Below, piece after piece: positions 1 through 10,600 of a stretch of 64,000 bases of DNA; the first letter of the stretch is position 1; every line of letters begins with the position of its first letter. The stretch is from Pinus tabuliformis (taxonomy: Eukaryota; Streptophyta; Pinopsida; Pinales; Pinaceae). A program made the translations under genes and the position numbers. The stretch covers positions 705,906,358-705,970,357 of the forward strand of contig CM062810.1 of the NCBI GenBank assembly GCA_031772625.1, given 5' to 3'. Below the pieces are notes generated by a model. It was given only the letters and a program-made list of their open reading frames with translations. It was not told the origin of the DNA and made no database searches.

Positions 1-251
1 AATCTCGATCAGATGTGCCAGGTTAGAAAGAGGACACAAAGGGCTACCACAAGATGAGATTTCAGATATTCGAGATCCGTAGTTACAGAGATACAACAGA
101 TTAAATATCGAGCTCTTACAAAGTGAAAAAAAAAAAGGTGTGTAGTTTTTTTAAAATTTTGCATAAGATTGGTTTGAAAAATTAGTTTGAAGGAATTCAA
201 AGGAAATAGTGGAGACTTATTAGCATTGATTAATGCCCCCGAAGGAAGAAA

Positions 252-1250
252 ATGGAAACACGTAGTAAGCAACCTGAAAGCTCTAGCATGACTCGTGAAG
301 AAGAGGAAGAAATGCAACATGATATATCAAAATTACGAGACCAAATACAACAAATTTCACTCTCACTAAAGGTAAATGAAGCCAAGATGAATGCCGTGGA
401 AGCTAATATGAATGGCATGCAAGTTAATATGGAAGCTAAGATGGATGGCATGGAAGCTAAGATGAATGGCATGGACGATAAGGTGGAAGAATTGAAGATA
501 AATTTGAATAAGTTGCTACAAGAAATGGTCACTAATGGTGAAAGGGTAGTAAAGGAAACTCATGATGAGAACAGAAGAAATGTTAATCATTATTTCATAG
601 ACTCTAATGTTGGATTGAAGACCCACCATGTTCCAAAAATCGATATGAGGAAGTTTGATGACAACGATCCCAGAACATGGATACTACAGATGGAGCAATT
701 TTTCGATCTCCATAATGTGCAAAACACACAAAAGGTACGTATTGCAACTTTATATTTGGAACCAAATCAGTTTGTATGGTATTGATGGCTTTGCTCTCAT
801 AAACAATTTGTCACTTGGGCAATTTTTACGGAAGAAATGATAGCACATTATGAGGATACAAAAAGCAACACCTTTTTTAGCCAATTGATAAATCTCAAAC
901 AAAAGGGTTCAATGATGGAGCACATTGAGGACTTCCAAATATTGAACATAAGGGTAAAAGATATTCCAGAGGAGCATAGGATTGATGTGTTCATACGGAC
1001 TTTAAAAGATAATATCCAACATGAGGTTCGCCTTTGGGAACCTGATTCATTGGAAAAGGCATTCATGTTAGCAAGAAAAATGGAAAGCAAAATTATGGCA
1101 ACCAGGAAGCCTACCACTCACAACTATAAATATGGAAGTGTTGTTTCCCCTAGCCTTCCACAACCTACAAGGTTGACACCACAAGAATTGGAAGAAAAAA
1201 GAGCGAAAGGGCTTTGTTATAGTTGTGATAGCAAATACACTAAAGGTCAT
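252..1250 (+). pseudogene. gag of the chromovirus, with one internal stop
   Basis: Capsid/nucleocapsid protein that would package element RNA. The ATG at 252 opens an acidic, coiled-coil-like N-terminus with Met/Ala/Asn-rich near-repeats (encoded about 385-480: MNAVEAN, MNGMQVN, MDGMEAK, MNGMDDK). The capsid core follows at about 640-1080, with the W-x-Q-Q/M-E-F-F type motif near residue 140. A TGA at 783-785 interrupts it, and the same frame resumes at once, so this is one point mutation. The nucleocapsid zinc knuckle near 1215-1260 reads C-x2-C then GHKS where the family has GHKC, so the last metal-binding Cys is lost. The C-terminal side is Glu/Lys-rich. Frame assignment is secure; function is lost. 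Confidence 0.85.
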
Positions 1251-3324
1251 AAGTCTGCTGAGAAGAAATTATTCTACATAGATTGTGAAGAGGAGGAAGA
1301 AAAGGAACAAGAAATGTCAAAAGAAGATGATATATTCCAGGAACAAGCCCTAGATAAAGAAGAAATGAATCCGACCATATCTTGTAATGCATTGGCTGGA
1401 ATTACCACTCCTCAAACTATCAAGATAGAAGGACATATCAAGAAGAAAAGGGTAATAGTGTTGATTGATTCAGGAAGTACCCATAATTCTATTCATTGTA
1501 AGATAGCAAAGGAATTGAATTGCTTCCTATATCCAGCACCAAAGTGTCAAGTGATGGTTGCAATTGGAGGAACCATAAATTGCTCTGGAAAGTGCCATAA
1601 TATCAAGCTATCCATGGGAGAATATGTGTTGAATAGCCCAATTCTTTCCATTTCAATGGGTGGTGTTGATGTTGTACTAGGAGTCCAATGGCTACAATCC
1701 TCGGGTACAATAGCTTTTAATTTTCAAGAAATTTTCATGAAATTTTGTGTGGAAGGAAAGGAAGTTCAATTAAGGGGTATTGCAGGGAAACCAGGAAAGA
1801 TAATCAGCTCTAACTGTATGACAAAGCTTCTAAAGAAGGAACAACAAGGTGTAATTGCACAATTATGTTCACTAGAGGTTCCCACATCGAAATCATCTAT
1901 TTCTCCAGATCTCCAAAAAGTCTTGGACAATCATTCCAAGGTATTTGAGATTCCCAAAGGTCTCCCACCTATTCATGATCATGATCATGCTATTCATTTG
2001 ATTCCAGGAAGTGTTCCTCCAAACATCAGATCGTACAGATATCCCTATGCCCAAAAGAGTGAAATTGAACATATGGTTGCAGAAATGCTAGAGGCTGGTA
2101 TGATTCAACCTAGTCAAACTTATTTCTCTGCTCCAGTAGTATTGGTGCACAAGAAGGATAGATCATGGTGCATGTGTCTAGATGATAGGGAGCTACACAA
2201 GCTCACTATTAAAGATAAATTTCCCATTCCTGTCATTGATGAATTATTGGATGAATTGCATGGATCAATTTACTTCACCAAGTTGGATCTTCATTCAGGA
2301 TATCATCAAATCAAAATGAAGACTGAAGACATTCCGAAAACATCATTTAGAACTCATGATGGTCATTATGAATTTTTTTTCATGCCTTTTGGCCTTACCT
2401 ATGCACCTTCTACATTTCAAGGTTTGATGAATTCCATTTTCAAACCCTTCCTTAGAAAATTTGTGTTAGTATTTTTTAATGATATACTAATCTACAGCAA
2501 GTCTTGGAAGGATCATGTTGAACATGTTGACAGGGTTCTCAAACTATTGGAAGAGAAACAATTATATGAAAAAGGCTCCAAATGTTTCTTTGGAGTACAA
2601 GAGGTGGAATATCTGGGTCATATTGTATCTCATGAAGGTGTTAAGGTAGACCATATCAAAATTAAAGCCATTAAGGAATGGAAAATCTCCACATCCATAA
2701 AACATCTGCGAGGATTTCTCGGGTTGACAGGGTATTATCACAAGTTTGTTAAGAATTATGGGAGAATAGCAGCACCTCTAACAACATTATTGAAGAAAGA
2801 TGCATTTTCATGGACTCCAGAAGCAACAAAGGCCTTCGAGCATCTTAAAGAGGCAATGTGCCAAGCACCGGTTTTAGAAACGCCAGACTTCACAAAAACC
2901 TTTATTGTGGAATGTGATGCTTCAGGAAATGGAATTGGTGTTGTTTTAATGCAAGATGAAAGCCCATTGCTTTCGAAAGTCATCCAATCAAGGGAAAGTA
3001 TTTACACAAAGCTATTTGTGAGAAGGAAATGTTGGCAATACTACATGCACTTAAGAAATGGCGACCCTACCTAATGGGAAGACACTTAAGGTAAAAATGG
3101 ATCATGATAGTCTTAAATACCTTTTAGAACAAAGATTATCCTCTGAAGAGCAACAAAAATGGGTCACAAAGGTGTTGGGTTATGACTTTGAAATCATCTA
3201 CAAAAAAGGGAAACAAAAAGTTGTGGTAGATGCACTCTCAAGAAAGGATGAGGATGTGGAAGCATTGTTGTGCACCATTTCTATTATCCAACCAGATTGG
3301 ATAAACGAAGCAAGGGAGGAATGA
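1251..3324 (+). pseudogene. protease-reverse transcriptase-RNase H of the chromovirus
   Basis: Continues the gag frame. The aspartic protease has LIDSGSTHN at about 1461-1487. Reverse transcriptase runs about 2010-2650 with the LDLHSGYHQI motif and MPFGLTYAPSTFQ. The catalytic box reads FFNDIL: codon 2478-2480 is AAT (Asn) where the family has Asp, so one of the two catalytic carboxylates is missing. RNase H begins at about 2888 with VECDASGNGIG. Near 2960-3040 the frame shifts, and the product continues in another frame from about 3058 (DHDSLKYLLEQR, then VVVDALSRK at about 3215-3244). It ends at TGA 3322-3324, another nonsense change because the linker to integrase continues in that frame. 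Confidence 0.87.
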
Positions 3325-4560
3325 AAGAATGACGAAGAAGTGTGGGCACTCATTCAAAAGTTACAACAGGATCCTAGTACATCTAATACATTTAGCTCGA
3401 AAAATTATTCGTTATGGTACAAATATCGCTTATACCTATGTAAGAATTCCCAACTCAAACAAAAGATTCTTATGGAATTGCACACTTCTCCCTTAGGAGG
3501 GCACTCAGTATTTTTAAAAACTTATCACAGGGTTAAGAAGGAATTTTTTTGGGATGGCCTTAAATCGGATATTCAAAATTTTGTGACGGAATGTTTGGCT
3601 TGGCAACAAAATAAAGTTGAAACAATTAAGACCCCAGGTCTATTACAACCTTTATCCATTCCAAGCTAATGTTGGGAGGAGGTTTTAATGGATTTTATCA
3701 CAAGTTTACCCAAGTCTGAAGGAACGAGTGTCATCATGGTGGTAGTTGATAGACTTACCAAGTATGCACACTTTTGTGTATTATCACATCCATTTAAAGC
3801 CAGTACAGTTTCTACTGCATTTACGGAAACAATTCAAAAGCTACATGGAAACCCAAATATTATTGTAAGTGATAGAGATCCCATTTTCACTGGAAATGTT
3901 TGGACATAATTATTTTCTTGTCTCGGTACTTAGTTAGCTCATAGCTCATCTTATCATCCTCAATCTGATGGGCAAACTGAGATAGTAAACAAATGTTTTG
4001 AAGGATATCTTCGTTGCTTTGTATATGATAAACAGACACAATGGGTCAAATGGTTGCCTCTGGTTGAATGGTGGTATAACACTTCCTTCCATACTGTAGC
4101 AAAAATGACCCCATTTACGGCACTTTATGCATATCATCCACCATCCATCACATCATATTTAAGAGAAAATTCTAAGGTTAAAGTAGTGGAACATCACATC
4201 GAGCATCAACAAGTTCTCCAACTCTTAAAGAACCTCACATTGGCACAGAATAGAATGAAACAACAGGTAGATCAACATCGCAGTGAAAGAAATTTTGATG
4301 TAGGTGACTGGGTATTCCTATGGCTACAACCATATAAAAAAATGTCCCTCAAGCAAGCTAAGAAGGATAATAAATTATCGCCAAAGTATTATGGTCTGTA
4401 CAAGGTGTTTCAAAAGATTGGTACTATGGCATACACATTGAAGCTTCCTGCAGCTTCCCGAGTGCACCAAGTTTTCCATGTTTCATGTTTAAAGAAGGTT
4501 ATAGGTGACAAGCTCCTAGTTCAAACAATATTTCCAGAACTTGACGAGGAAGGAAAATAA
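3325..4560 (+). pseudogene. integrase of the chromovirus, multiple stops
   Basis: Would join element DNA to the host chromosome. All pieces share one frame, broken by TAA 3667-3669, TAA 3907-3909 and a TAG shortly after. The HHCC zinc domain at about 3460-3630 keeps its His residues, but the second CxxC reads ECLAW, losing one Cys. The DDE core follows: MDFITSLPKSEG (3688), VSDRDPIFTG (about 3868) and SSYHPQSDGQTE (about 3945-3985), so the D, D and E are present. The C-terminal part at 4054-4560 has the GDWVFLWLQPY and LSPKYYGLYKV motifs typical of the integrase C-terminal region. Family identification is firm; activity is not possible as written. Confidence 0.87.
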
Positions 4561-4715
4561 TATTGGAACTGGAAGCAGTCACAGAAATAAGAACTCGACA
4601 GCTACGAAATCGATCAATTTCAGAGTATCCATCGAGTGGAAGAACTTATCCGCTGAAGATTCCACATGGGAGGATGAGAATTTTATATAGAAGCATCTAG
4701 ATCTACTCAAGCGTT
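4561..4715 (+). pseudogene. chromodomain remnant of the chromovirus
   Basis: Directly after the integrase stop the sequence encodes an EAVTEIRTRQLRNR segment and then, in a different frame at about 4630-4680, IEWKNLSAEDSTWEDE. That is the conserved end of a chromodomain (family pattern VKWKGL..EeaTWE). A stop follows in FI-stop-KHLDL. Such domains bind histone marks and steer integration. At least one indel separates the two halves, so no complete domain can be made. Confidence 0.75.
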
Positions 4716-4731
4716 GAGGACAACACTTTTC

Positions 4732-4746
4732 GGAAGGAGAGGGGCA
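4732..4746 (+). promoter_or_regulatory. polypurine tract of the chromovirus
   Basis: Purine-rich run GGAAGGAGAGGGG followed by CA lies immediately before the TGTTAGG start of the 3' LTR. This is the expected primer site for plus-strand DNA synthesis. Confidence 0.8.
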
Positions 4747-5079
4747 TGTTAGGCCCCTATAATACTAGTGATTCCCCCATTACTATTGTCATTATATCCC
4801 TTATTGTTATTATTGTGCCCCTATTGTCCCCATATTGTTATTAGTATGCCCCATAGAAACCCACTATTGTTATTTTTGTGCCCTTATGTTATTACTGTTA
4901 TGTCAACTTGATTATATTGTGACCCCTTAGACTCTTATATATAGAAAGGAGGTTTAGTCATTTGTATCATCCAAGAATTGTTCATTTGTGTAAGGTAAAG
5001 GAGGTTTCCCCCTTGAAGAGGATGAATTCTAAGGCGTTGATCTATCTTTTCTATCTTTTTGTGAGTTGGTTTCCTAACA
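4747..5079 (+). repeat. 3' LTR of the chromovirus (333 bp)
   Basis: Starts TGTTAGG and ends CCTAACA, a perfect 7-bp terminal inverted repeat. It follows the polypurine tract, and a TATA-like TATATATA sits at 4936-4943. Internally it is rich in short T/G/C repeats (variants of CCCCTATTGTTATTA). The partner 5' LTR is outside the window, so age cannot be estimated. Confidence 0.88.
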
Positions 5080-5393
5080 TCTTAATGCTCCTTGATCTAT
5101 TAAGTGGATCACATTTGATTATGCTTGTTTCACTTTTATTCTTTGTCGTGTCTTTGGCCTCTTGTGTAGGTATTCAAACGCTATGAGCAGCAAGGACTGA
5201 GCTTGAGGAGCAAGTGATCAAGATCTTCAACAAAGGAGTGCATTATAGCATCAAAGTGAGGTAGGTCTCCTTCCTCTTCTCTTATTTCGATTGTAATCTA
5301 GGAAAGTGTCTTGTAGATTGTCTTGTTTGTTGCTAGACCCACTCATTGGGCTAGAAGGATCATGTTTGTCTACAAAGAGGATTTACCTACTCA
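5080..5393 (+). repeat. 5' LTR, 3' part only, of the Tat-like element
   Basis: About 93% identical by hand count (23 mismatches in about 313 positions, mostly transitions) to 22536-22848, the end of the 3' LTR. The upstream two thirds were separated by the chromovirus insertion and lie outside the window. It ends ...CCTACTCA. Confidence 0.87.
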
Positions 5394-5399
5394 ACAAAA

Positions 5400-5417
5400 T
5401 GGCGACTCCACTAGGGA
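5400..5417 (+). promoter_or_regulatory. primer-binding site of the Tat-like element
   Basis: TGGCGACTCCACTAGGGA starts a few bases after the LTR end. The TGG pairs with the CCA end of a tRNA. The primer tRNA was not determined; Tat/Ogre elements often use tRNA-Arg. Confidence 0.7.
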
Positions 5418-7230
5418 ATCTATAACCTTTCCATCCATTTCTTCGATCTGATCCTCTAATTAGTTTGACCAACCGTTGATTTATTGGCTTGTGTGCATCA
5501 CTGTAGGTTTATACAATCACTATTTTACTTAAGAGTGTTGAGTTTAGTCTAATTTTTGAAACTTTTTTCTTTTCCTTCTTTTCATTGCCCAACGCGTTTT
5601 CTAGTTTTACAGAACTACTTCTAGTGTTGATTTTGGATTAACAATCGCACCTCTTTGACTTTCAGCGCTACTTTGCCTTCACAAGTGTGTTGATCCTAGA
5701 GGATAGAAAAAATTTAGGGTTTCTTCTCATTTTCAGTGAGTCTCAACCTCTGTGAGTGTTTTTCCCATGTGGTCTCATTGTGTCTGCCTTAATTGTTGTC
5801 CTTTAATGGTTGTAATTGTCTCTTTGCTTATGTTGGTGTGTGATTGAAGTTAGATTGTCTTCTAGGGTTTCTAGCTATAGGTTACCCTTCACTCATCACT
5901 TGGCTTGTCTTTGTGAGATCGATTTTATCCATTTAGGAATTTTACTGTGATCAGGACACCATTTTCAAGTTGCTTTCGGTTCATATTTGTGAAGTTGTTT
6001 TCATTAGTATTGGATCATATTTGTACTTTGAAAATTACTTTTTCTCCACTGCCGTATGTATATTACAATTGTTTGATTTGGTGAAACTGAAAGTATATGC
6101 TTCTTTTGATTTCATTGTTCGAAAAGAAAAGTGAAAGGATCTCTTCATTAAAGTACTTTTGAAACGACTTTTGTTTTATTCGAAACCAAAGTGAATAAAA
6201 TCTTCATTTTAGTTGTTTTGAAATCCATTTTTCCTTTGTTTATGAATTAGTTTGCATTTTGGATCAAAGTGAAAGAAAAATAACAAAAATATTAGTGCAT
6301 ATTAGTGAAAGAAAGTGACTTTGTTTCTCATAAGATTTCATTTTCGCATTGCATTCATTAGTGAAAGTGAAAGACTAGTTTTCATTTTCTACATCTTGCA
6401 TTTGAAAAGTTAGTGAGATATGTTTTGATGCATTTTGCTTGATTGATGCATTGTTTGGTTGTCTCTCTTCCCTCATTAATTTAGATTTCATCCAATGAAA
6501 ATATTCTTTTTTTCTCATTTAATTGCATCATGGGGATTCAGGTGACATCGTTGAGCTATAAAATTGAAACTTAATTCAAGATAAACTTAAAATTTACCTC
6601 AATTAACCTAAGGATCATTTGAAACTTAATGCAAATATTTAGAGGCCTAGGCTAGAGATGTGTTCAAGCATCTTTAAACATAGCATTTGTCGTCAAATTC
6701 TTGCATTATATCCAGGGGGTGAAATCCCATTCCAGTACGGAAGTATATCGAAGGTTCTCCAGTACTTTCGAGAATATAGGAGGCACTTCATTATGGCAAG
6801 TATATTAGAACGCTCTCACTGAATGGTTATGCATTAGACAATGCTAAAACAAACTTGTTCTCCTCGTACCGTCGAGTATATATTGGAATACCCCATTAGG
6901 TTTCTATCTTTTAGCCACAGGAAACCGGGTTTGCTACCTTGTAAACATGATACATCGAACACAACATTCGGGGATATTGGTCATTGCACGTCAAATCCTT
7001 GGTTTCGGCTAAGGTGTATATAGCAGTTCACGAATACTTGGTAAACCCTCTTACCTAGTAAAACCCTTTTTTATTTACTTTTTGTTTTAAGTTATAAAAT
7101 TAACTACCAATGATAATATGTCGAACCCATGCAATTCCTTCTTGACCTCATATTGAGTAATTCCTTGTAAATTTTAATTTAAAACCCTCAACGAAATCAT
7201 CTCTTCTCCTTTTTCTTTTGAGGGAAAGTC
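5418..7230 (+). other. untranslated leader of the Tat-like element
   Basis: No convincing ORF. T-rich, with scattered GTGAAAGTGAAAG-like words at about 6120-6400 and short stem-like stretches at 6720-7030. The length and absence of coding potential are normal for long Tat-lineage leaders. Confidence 0.6.
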
Positions 7231-8370
7231 ATCGTGGTTGAACCATTGCGTTCACCTCACCATTCCCCTTCATCATATGATACTGAATGGTCATCACAAG
7301 GTGTTCATCCTGAATGTTTGCAGTCACTTGAAGCTTAACGCTTTGAACTTGGAATTGTCCCAAGTATCCAAGCCCTTGCTTCTCATCCCCCACCTCGAGA
7401 CTCATCATCGTCTCAGGAGTCTGATCCAGAAACCCCTGAGAGTCCACAAAGGTTTGTTTTATTCCCTCTGAATCTACCTTTTGATCCATTGGTGATATCT
7501 CCTCAACAACCTTATAGTCCATATGATCAACCTAGTGTTCATTTGAGTTATCTCCACAACCATCTCGGATTACCCCTCGCTAATTGTTTCCACCTATGGT
7601 CTCAAAAGGTGAGTTTCCAACCTCTCCTTGAGGTCCTCCGGAAGTCTCAACTACTCACACTCTTAGTGTTGATAATGATTCTGAATATGACTTTCCACCG
7701 GAAGGTTTTCCTTATGTAGGAAGTGTTCCATCTCAACCACCTCCTAAAAATAGTGGGCCTATGCTTCCACTTGGTTATACGACCTTGGCTCAACTAGTTT
7801 TAGGAACTCCCAGTGCTTCTTTGTTATACCAAAATCCAATTTGGTCATCGAATGCTATGCCTACTTCTGGTCCGTTTATTCCTAACATGACCTCTCATAT
7901 CCCTATGAAAATTTTCATTACTTCAGTTCTGATTCAACCAACTATTCTAACACAATTGTTACTTTCATTCCAACCTACAATCCTAGTGCAACTAACAGTT
8001 TCGGTTAATACGTCTATAAGTTCCTCAATTCCCCCATCAAGTGGACAAAATGTGCCACCACCTCATTCACAGCATGGGGGGAAATTTCCAAATATCCCTC
8101 TTGTCTCAAGTGGAACCCATGTGAGTGGATCAAAACCTCACATGGTTGGAGTGAGTCAACCTATTAGTGGTATTCCTAATCTCGTTGGATCATCTATTCC
8201 AGCTGGAGAAAGTAATATCCAGTATCAATAGCCTTATTCGGCCCAGATACCCCACCAACAATCTTATGTTCCATATGGTTCACAAGCACTTCAAAATCCA
8301 CCTTATATTCCACAAGTAGGTCCTCATATGCAACCTGTTCAAAATAATATTTCTGGTGCATATGGTTAAT
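7231..8370 (+). pseudogene. gag N-terminal region of the Tat-like element
   Basis: Low-complexity Pro/Ser/Gln-rich protein spread over two frames with stops. Recognisable pieces are SSSSQESDPETPESPQ (about 7400-7450), ISPQQPYSPYDQPS (about 7495-7540), and, after a shift, a Pro/Ser-rich frame at 7761-8231 ending GESNIQYQ. The following frame reads PYGSQALQNPPYIPQVGPH up to the 8387 insertion. Stops at 8229 (TAG) and near 8367 (TAA) sit where Gln would fit. No capsid motif lies here; the capsid core is at 10650-11190. The assignment rests on position and composition. Confidence 0.6.
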
Positions 8371-8386
8371 TCCCAACTGGAACTTC

Positions 8387-9921
8387 CCGGATGCGGGTGT
8401 CTTTGGAGTGAAGGGAGCGGTGCCACATGACAAGCACACGCTGCCACGTGACGAGGACTGGGCTATTAATGCCCCGGGCCGTCGAAATATAGGATTAAGG
8501 GAGGCTTCAGGGCATCCTTAATGGAGCCGCTGGAGATGATGGCAGGCCTGAGTAACGCATTCAATGCGGGTCACTTCTCAAGAATTGGCGATGAGAATAA
8601 AAGCAAACGTTGGCTGGCGATGGCAGCACAATTCGGTTCAGGGAATGTTCATAGTCTATGTTTCAATTGGGTGGTGGAGAGCTGGGGTGAGTTTGGTTTC
8701 ATCCCTGCGCCTCTTGGCCTGTGTTTACGCTCTTTGGAGCTCCGTCTGGCTGTATCTGGGAGGCAGCAAGCGGCGGAAGGGTTCCGCAATCTTTATCGAA
8801 GCTCCGGTGTTCAGCTCAAGGGAAGGGAGGTTATCATGGTGCGCGAAAGAATGCCTTGCAGGAGAGGTTCTGGGCGTGGACAATCCTCCCGCCCACCTGC
8901 AGCAGACATTCATCACCACTGTTGTTGTGTTTATTGCTATAGAAGAATGGGAGCTAACCCAATTCCTGCAAGCCAAGTCATGGAAGTTGGCAGCTCCGTT
9001 GAGGGGGAGCCCAGGCTTCCAGCATTTGGCTCGGTTACCTTCTCACTGGGCAGCTCTGAGGACAATGAAGGGATTAACGCACATATCTCGGTGCTTTTCA
9101 CCAAAATTCCCGCGGAGGATGAGGAGGGGTCATCACTGGTTCTGGCGGAGGACGGCACAGAGCATGGTAAGAGGAAACTCCCACTGGGGGAGCAGTCGAA
9201 TTCGGTGACTAGCTCCGAGAGAGGCAAAGGTAAGCTCCATTTGGGGGAACCGTCCACTGTTGCGGGCACTTCTGGAGGAGAACGTCTTCAGCCTCACCCC
9301 CAATTTCGAGGCCATGACCAGCCATCCCCTTCGCAGAATCCACTGGCTACGGGGGAAGGCGCTTCTGAAGGAGAAGGCGGGCGCAGAATCATGGAGGAAG
9401 AGTCCGAGGACTAGCTCCCATCAACGCTCTCGTGCTTTTGCCTTCTTTTATCAGGTTGGGTCCTTTCATGTCGGGTTTTGGGGTCTGGTTACTTGTCAAT
9501 TTCGTGTTTTTCTTATGATAGGTGTGCGTCTTGTAACTAAGTCCTACTCGCGGTCATCACGGACGCAGTGGGCGCGAAGTGGTGTGTTTGGTATCTGGTT
9601 TATGTTACTGTTTGTCTTTTGTCAATTCATGGTTATGCCTTCAGGCCATGCAGATCTGGTTAATGTCACTGTTTGTCTTTGTCACAAATCTGTTTCAAGA
9701 TGCCCCTGTGTGGGTTATCATAGTGTGAGTCGGATAGTTCTCAGTGTCATGCATTTTGCTCTTTTTGCTAACATTGCCCTGCGTGGCAATTTTATGAGAC
9801 GGTCAATGCCACCCATGGAGTCACTTTGGGCCATGGGCAGCCAGCTTCCTTGGATGTAAAGTATTTGCTGTACATATTAATATATTAGTAGTTAGTATTG
9901 CCGAGAAAAAAAAATAAAAAA
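8387..9921 (+). mobile_element. L1-like non-LTR retroposon, internally deleted, 19-bp TSD
   Basis: A 1535-bp insertion splits the gag region. It is flanked by perfect 19-bp direct repeats AATTCCCAACTGGAACTTC (8368-8386 and 9922-9940). It ends in an A-rich tail (GAAAAAAAAATAAAAAAA) preceded by a TAGTAGTTAGTATTGCC context like many plant L1 3' ends. These are marks of target-primed reverse transcription. Its GC content is well above that of its surroundings. No reverse transcriptase or endonuclease is present, so it is either an internally deleted LINE (ORF1 part joined to 3' UTR) or a processed copy of an unknown transcript. Confidence 0.82.
8521..9414 (+). CDS. hypothetical protein of the L1-like insertion (297 aa)
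   Basis: Open frame filling the 5' half of the insertion, starting ATG 8521 and ending TAG 9412-9414. I recognise no family. The N-terminal 150 residues hold a Trp/Phe-rich stretch and a short His/Cys cluster (HHHCCCVYC, about residue 130). The C-terminal half is acidic and Ser/Gly/Glu-rich with the near-repeat GKRKLPLGEQSNSV / GKGKLHLGEPSTV at about residues 215-245. An overlapping frame (8564-9208) is also long, so GC-rich composition rather than selection could explain openness. It might be the N-terminal or linker part of a LINE ORF1, but no nucleic-acid-binding motif is visible. Confidence 0.4.
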   Translation: MEPLEMMAGLSNAFNAGHFSRIGDENKSKRWLAMAAQFGSGNVHSLCFNWVVESWGEFGFIPAPLGLCLRSLELRLAVSGRQQAAEGFRNLYRSSGVQLKGREVIMVRERMPCRRGSGRGQSSRPPAADIHHHCCCVYCYRRMGANPIPASQVMEVGSSVEGEPRLPAFGSVTFSLGSSEDNEGINAHISVLFTKIPAEDEEGSSLVLAEDGTEHGKRKLPLGEQSNSVTSSERGKGKLHLGEPSTVAGTSGGERLQPHPQFRGHDQPSPSQNPLATGEGASEGEGGRRIMEEESED

Positions 9922-9940
9922 AATTCCCAACTGGAACTTC

Positions 9941-10600
9941 TCAATACCAATAAGAAATTCCTCAAGGAATTGTTCAAAAACAACCTTTATAGCAACAACG
10001 TCAACCTTTGCAACAACAGGGGTAACCTTTGTAGCAGTATCAACAACCGTTACACTAGCAAGGGCCCTACTAACAACTTTCGCAGCAGCAAGGTCAACCC
10101 TTGCAGCAGCAAAACCGACCTTGTTGCTGCAAAACCAACCTTTATATCAACAGGGTCAACCCTTACAGCCACAAGGTCAACCCCTGCAGTAGCAAGTCCC
10201 AAACAAATGCTAGTTAGAGACTGCGGTGGATGGAAATGGAACCGCCTCGACCTCTTTCAACAATGGATTTGATAGCTCTCACATCGCATTTGGATACGTT
10301 TTGAGGATCGACCCGGAACCACTTCAGAATAGAACACTAGCAGATCAGATCGGGCCAGTCGTTGCAACAAATAACCTTATAATCCATATGTTCTCAACAA
10401 CCTATGGCATGTCAGTATCAACCTTACCCTGGTTAAAACCCACCTTTGTGGGGGCAGAATCCACCTTATGGTTAGGGTACCCCTCAGTGGGGGTAATATC
10501 AAGCTCCCTATGGTCAAAATCTGCCACTTTGGGGGGAAAACCCATACCAACAAGGCTAAAATCTATAAACTAGGTCTTATCAAAGGCCTCCCATGCCTTT
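9941..10600 (+). pseudogene. gag Gln/Pro-rich repeats of the Tat-like element
   Basis: Resumes gag after the insertion. In one frame (with stops) 9990-10200 reads as repeated QQQGQPL-type words, encoded by about 24-bp degenerate repeats of CAACCTTTGCAGCAACAAGGT. A second block at 10410-10560 encodes NPPLWGQNPPYG-like and GTPQWG-like repeats. Several stops replace likely Gln codons (CAA/CAG to TAA/TAG). Such repeats are common in the N-terminal half of Tat gags. Confidence 0.55.

Larger units (their letters stand above)
1..5079 (+). mobile_element. Ty3/gypsy chromovirus, 5' end outside window
   Basis: LTR retrotransposon with the order gag, protease, reverse transcriptase, RNase H, integrase, chromodomain, polypurine tract and 3' LTR. 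The 5' LTR and primer-binding site lie left of base 1; bases 1-251 look like untranslated leader. The reading frame is broken by a stop in gag, a frameshift in RNase H, several stops in integrase and a shift before the chromodomain, so it is not autonomous. The 3' LTR ends exactly where sequence homologous to the LTR of the next element begins, which shows insertion into that LTR. The target duplication should be TCTTA (right copy at 5080-5084); the left copy is outside the window. The C-terminal chromodomain places it among chromoviruses, which usually target heterochromatin. Confidence 0.9.

Noticed and set aside
5418-7230. Coding sequence between the 5' LTR and gag
   Set aside because: Only short frames; long non-coding leaders are normal in this lineage.
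8725-9315. Minus-strand ORFs across the L1-like insertion
   Set aside because: GC-rich stretch gives openness in several frames; the A-rich tail sets the transcript direction as +.
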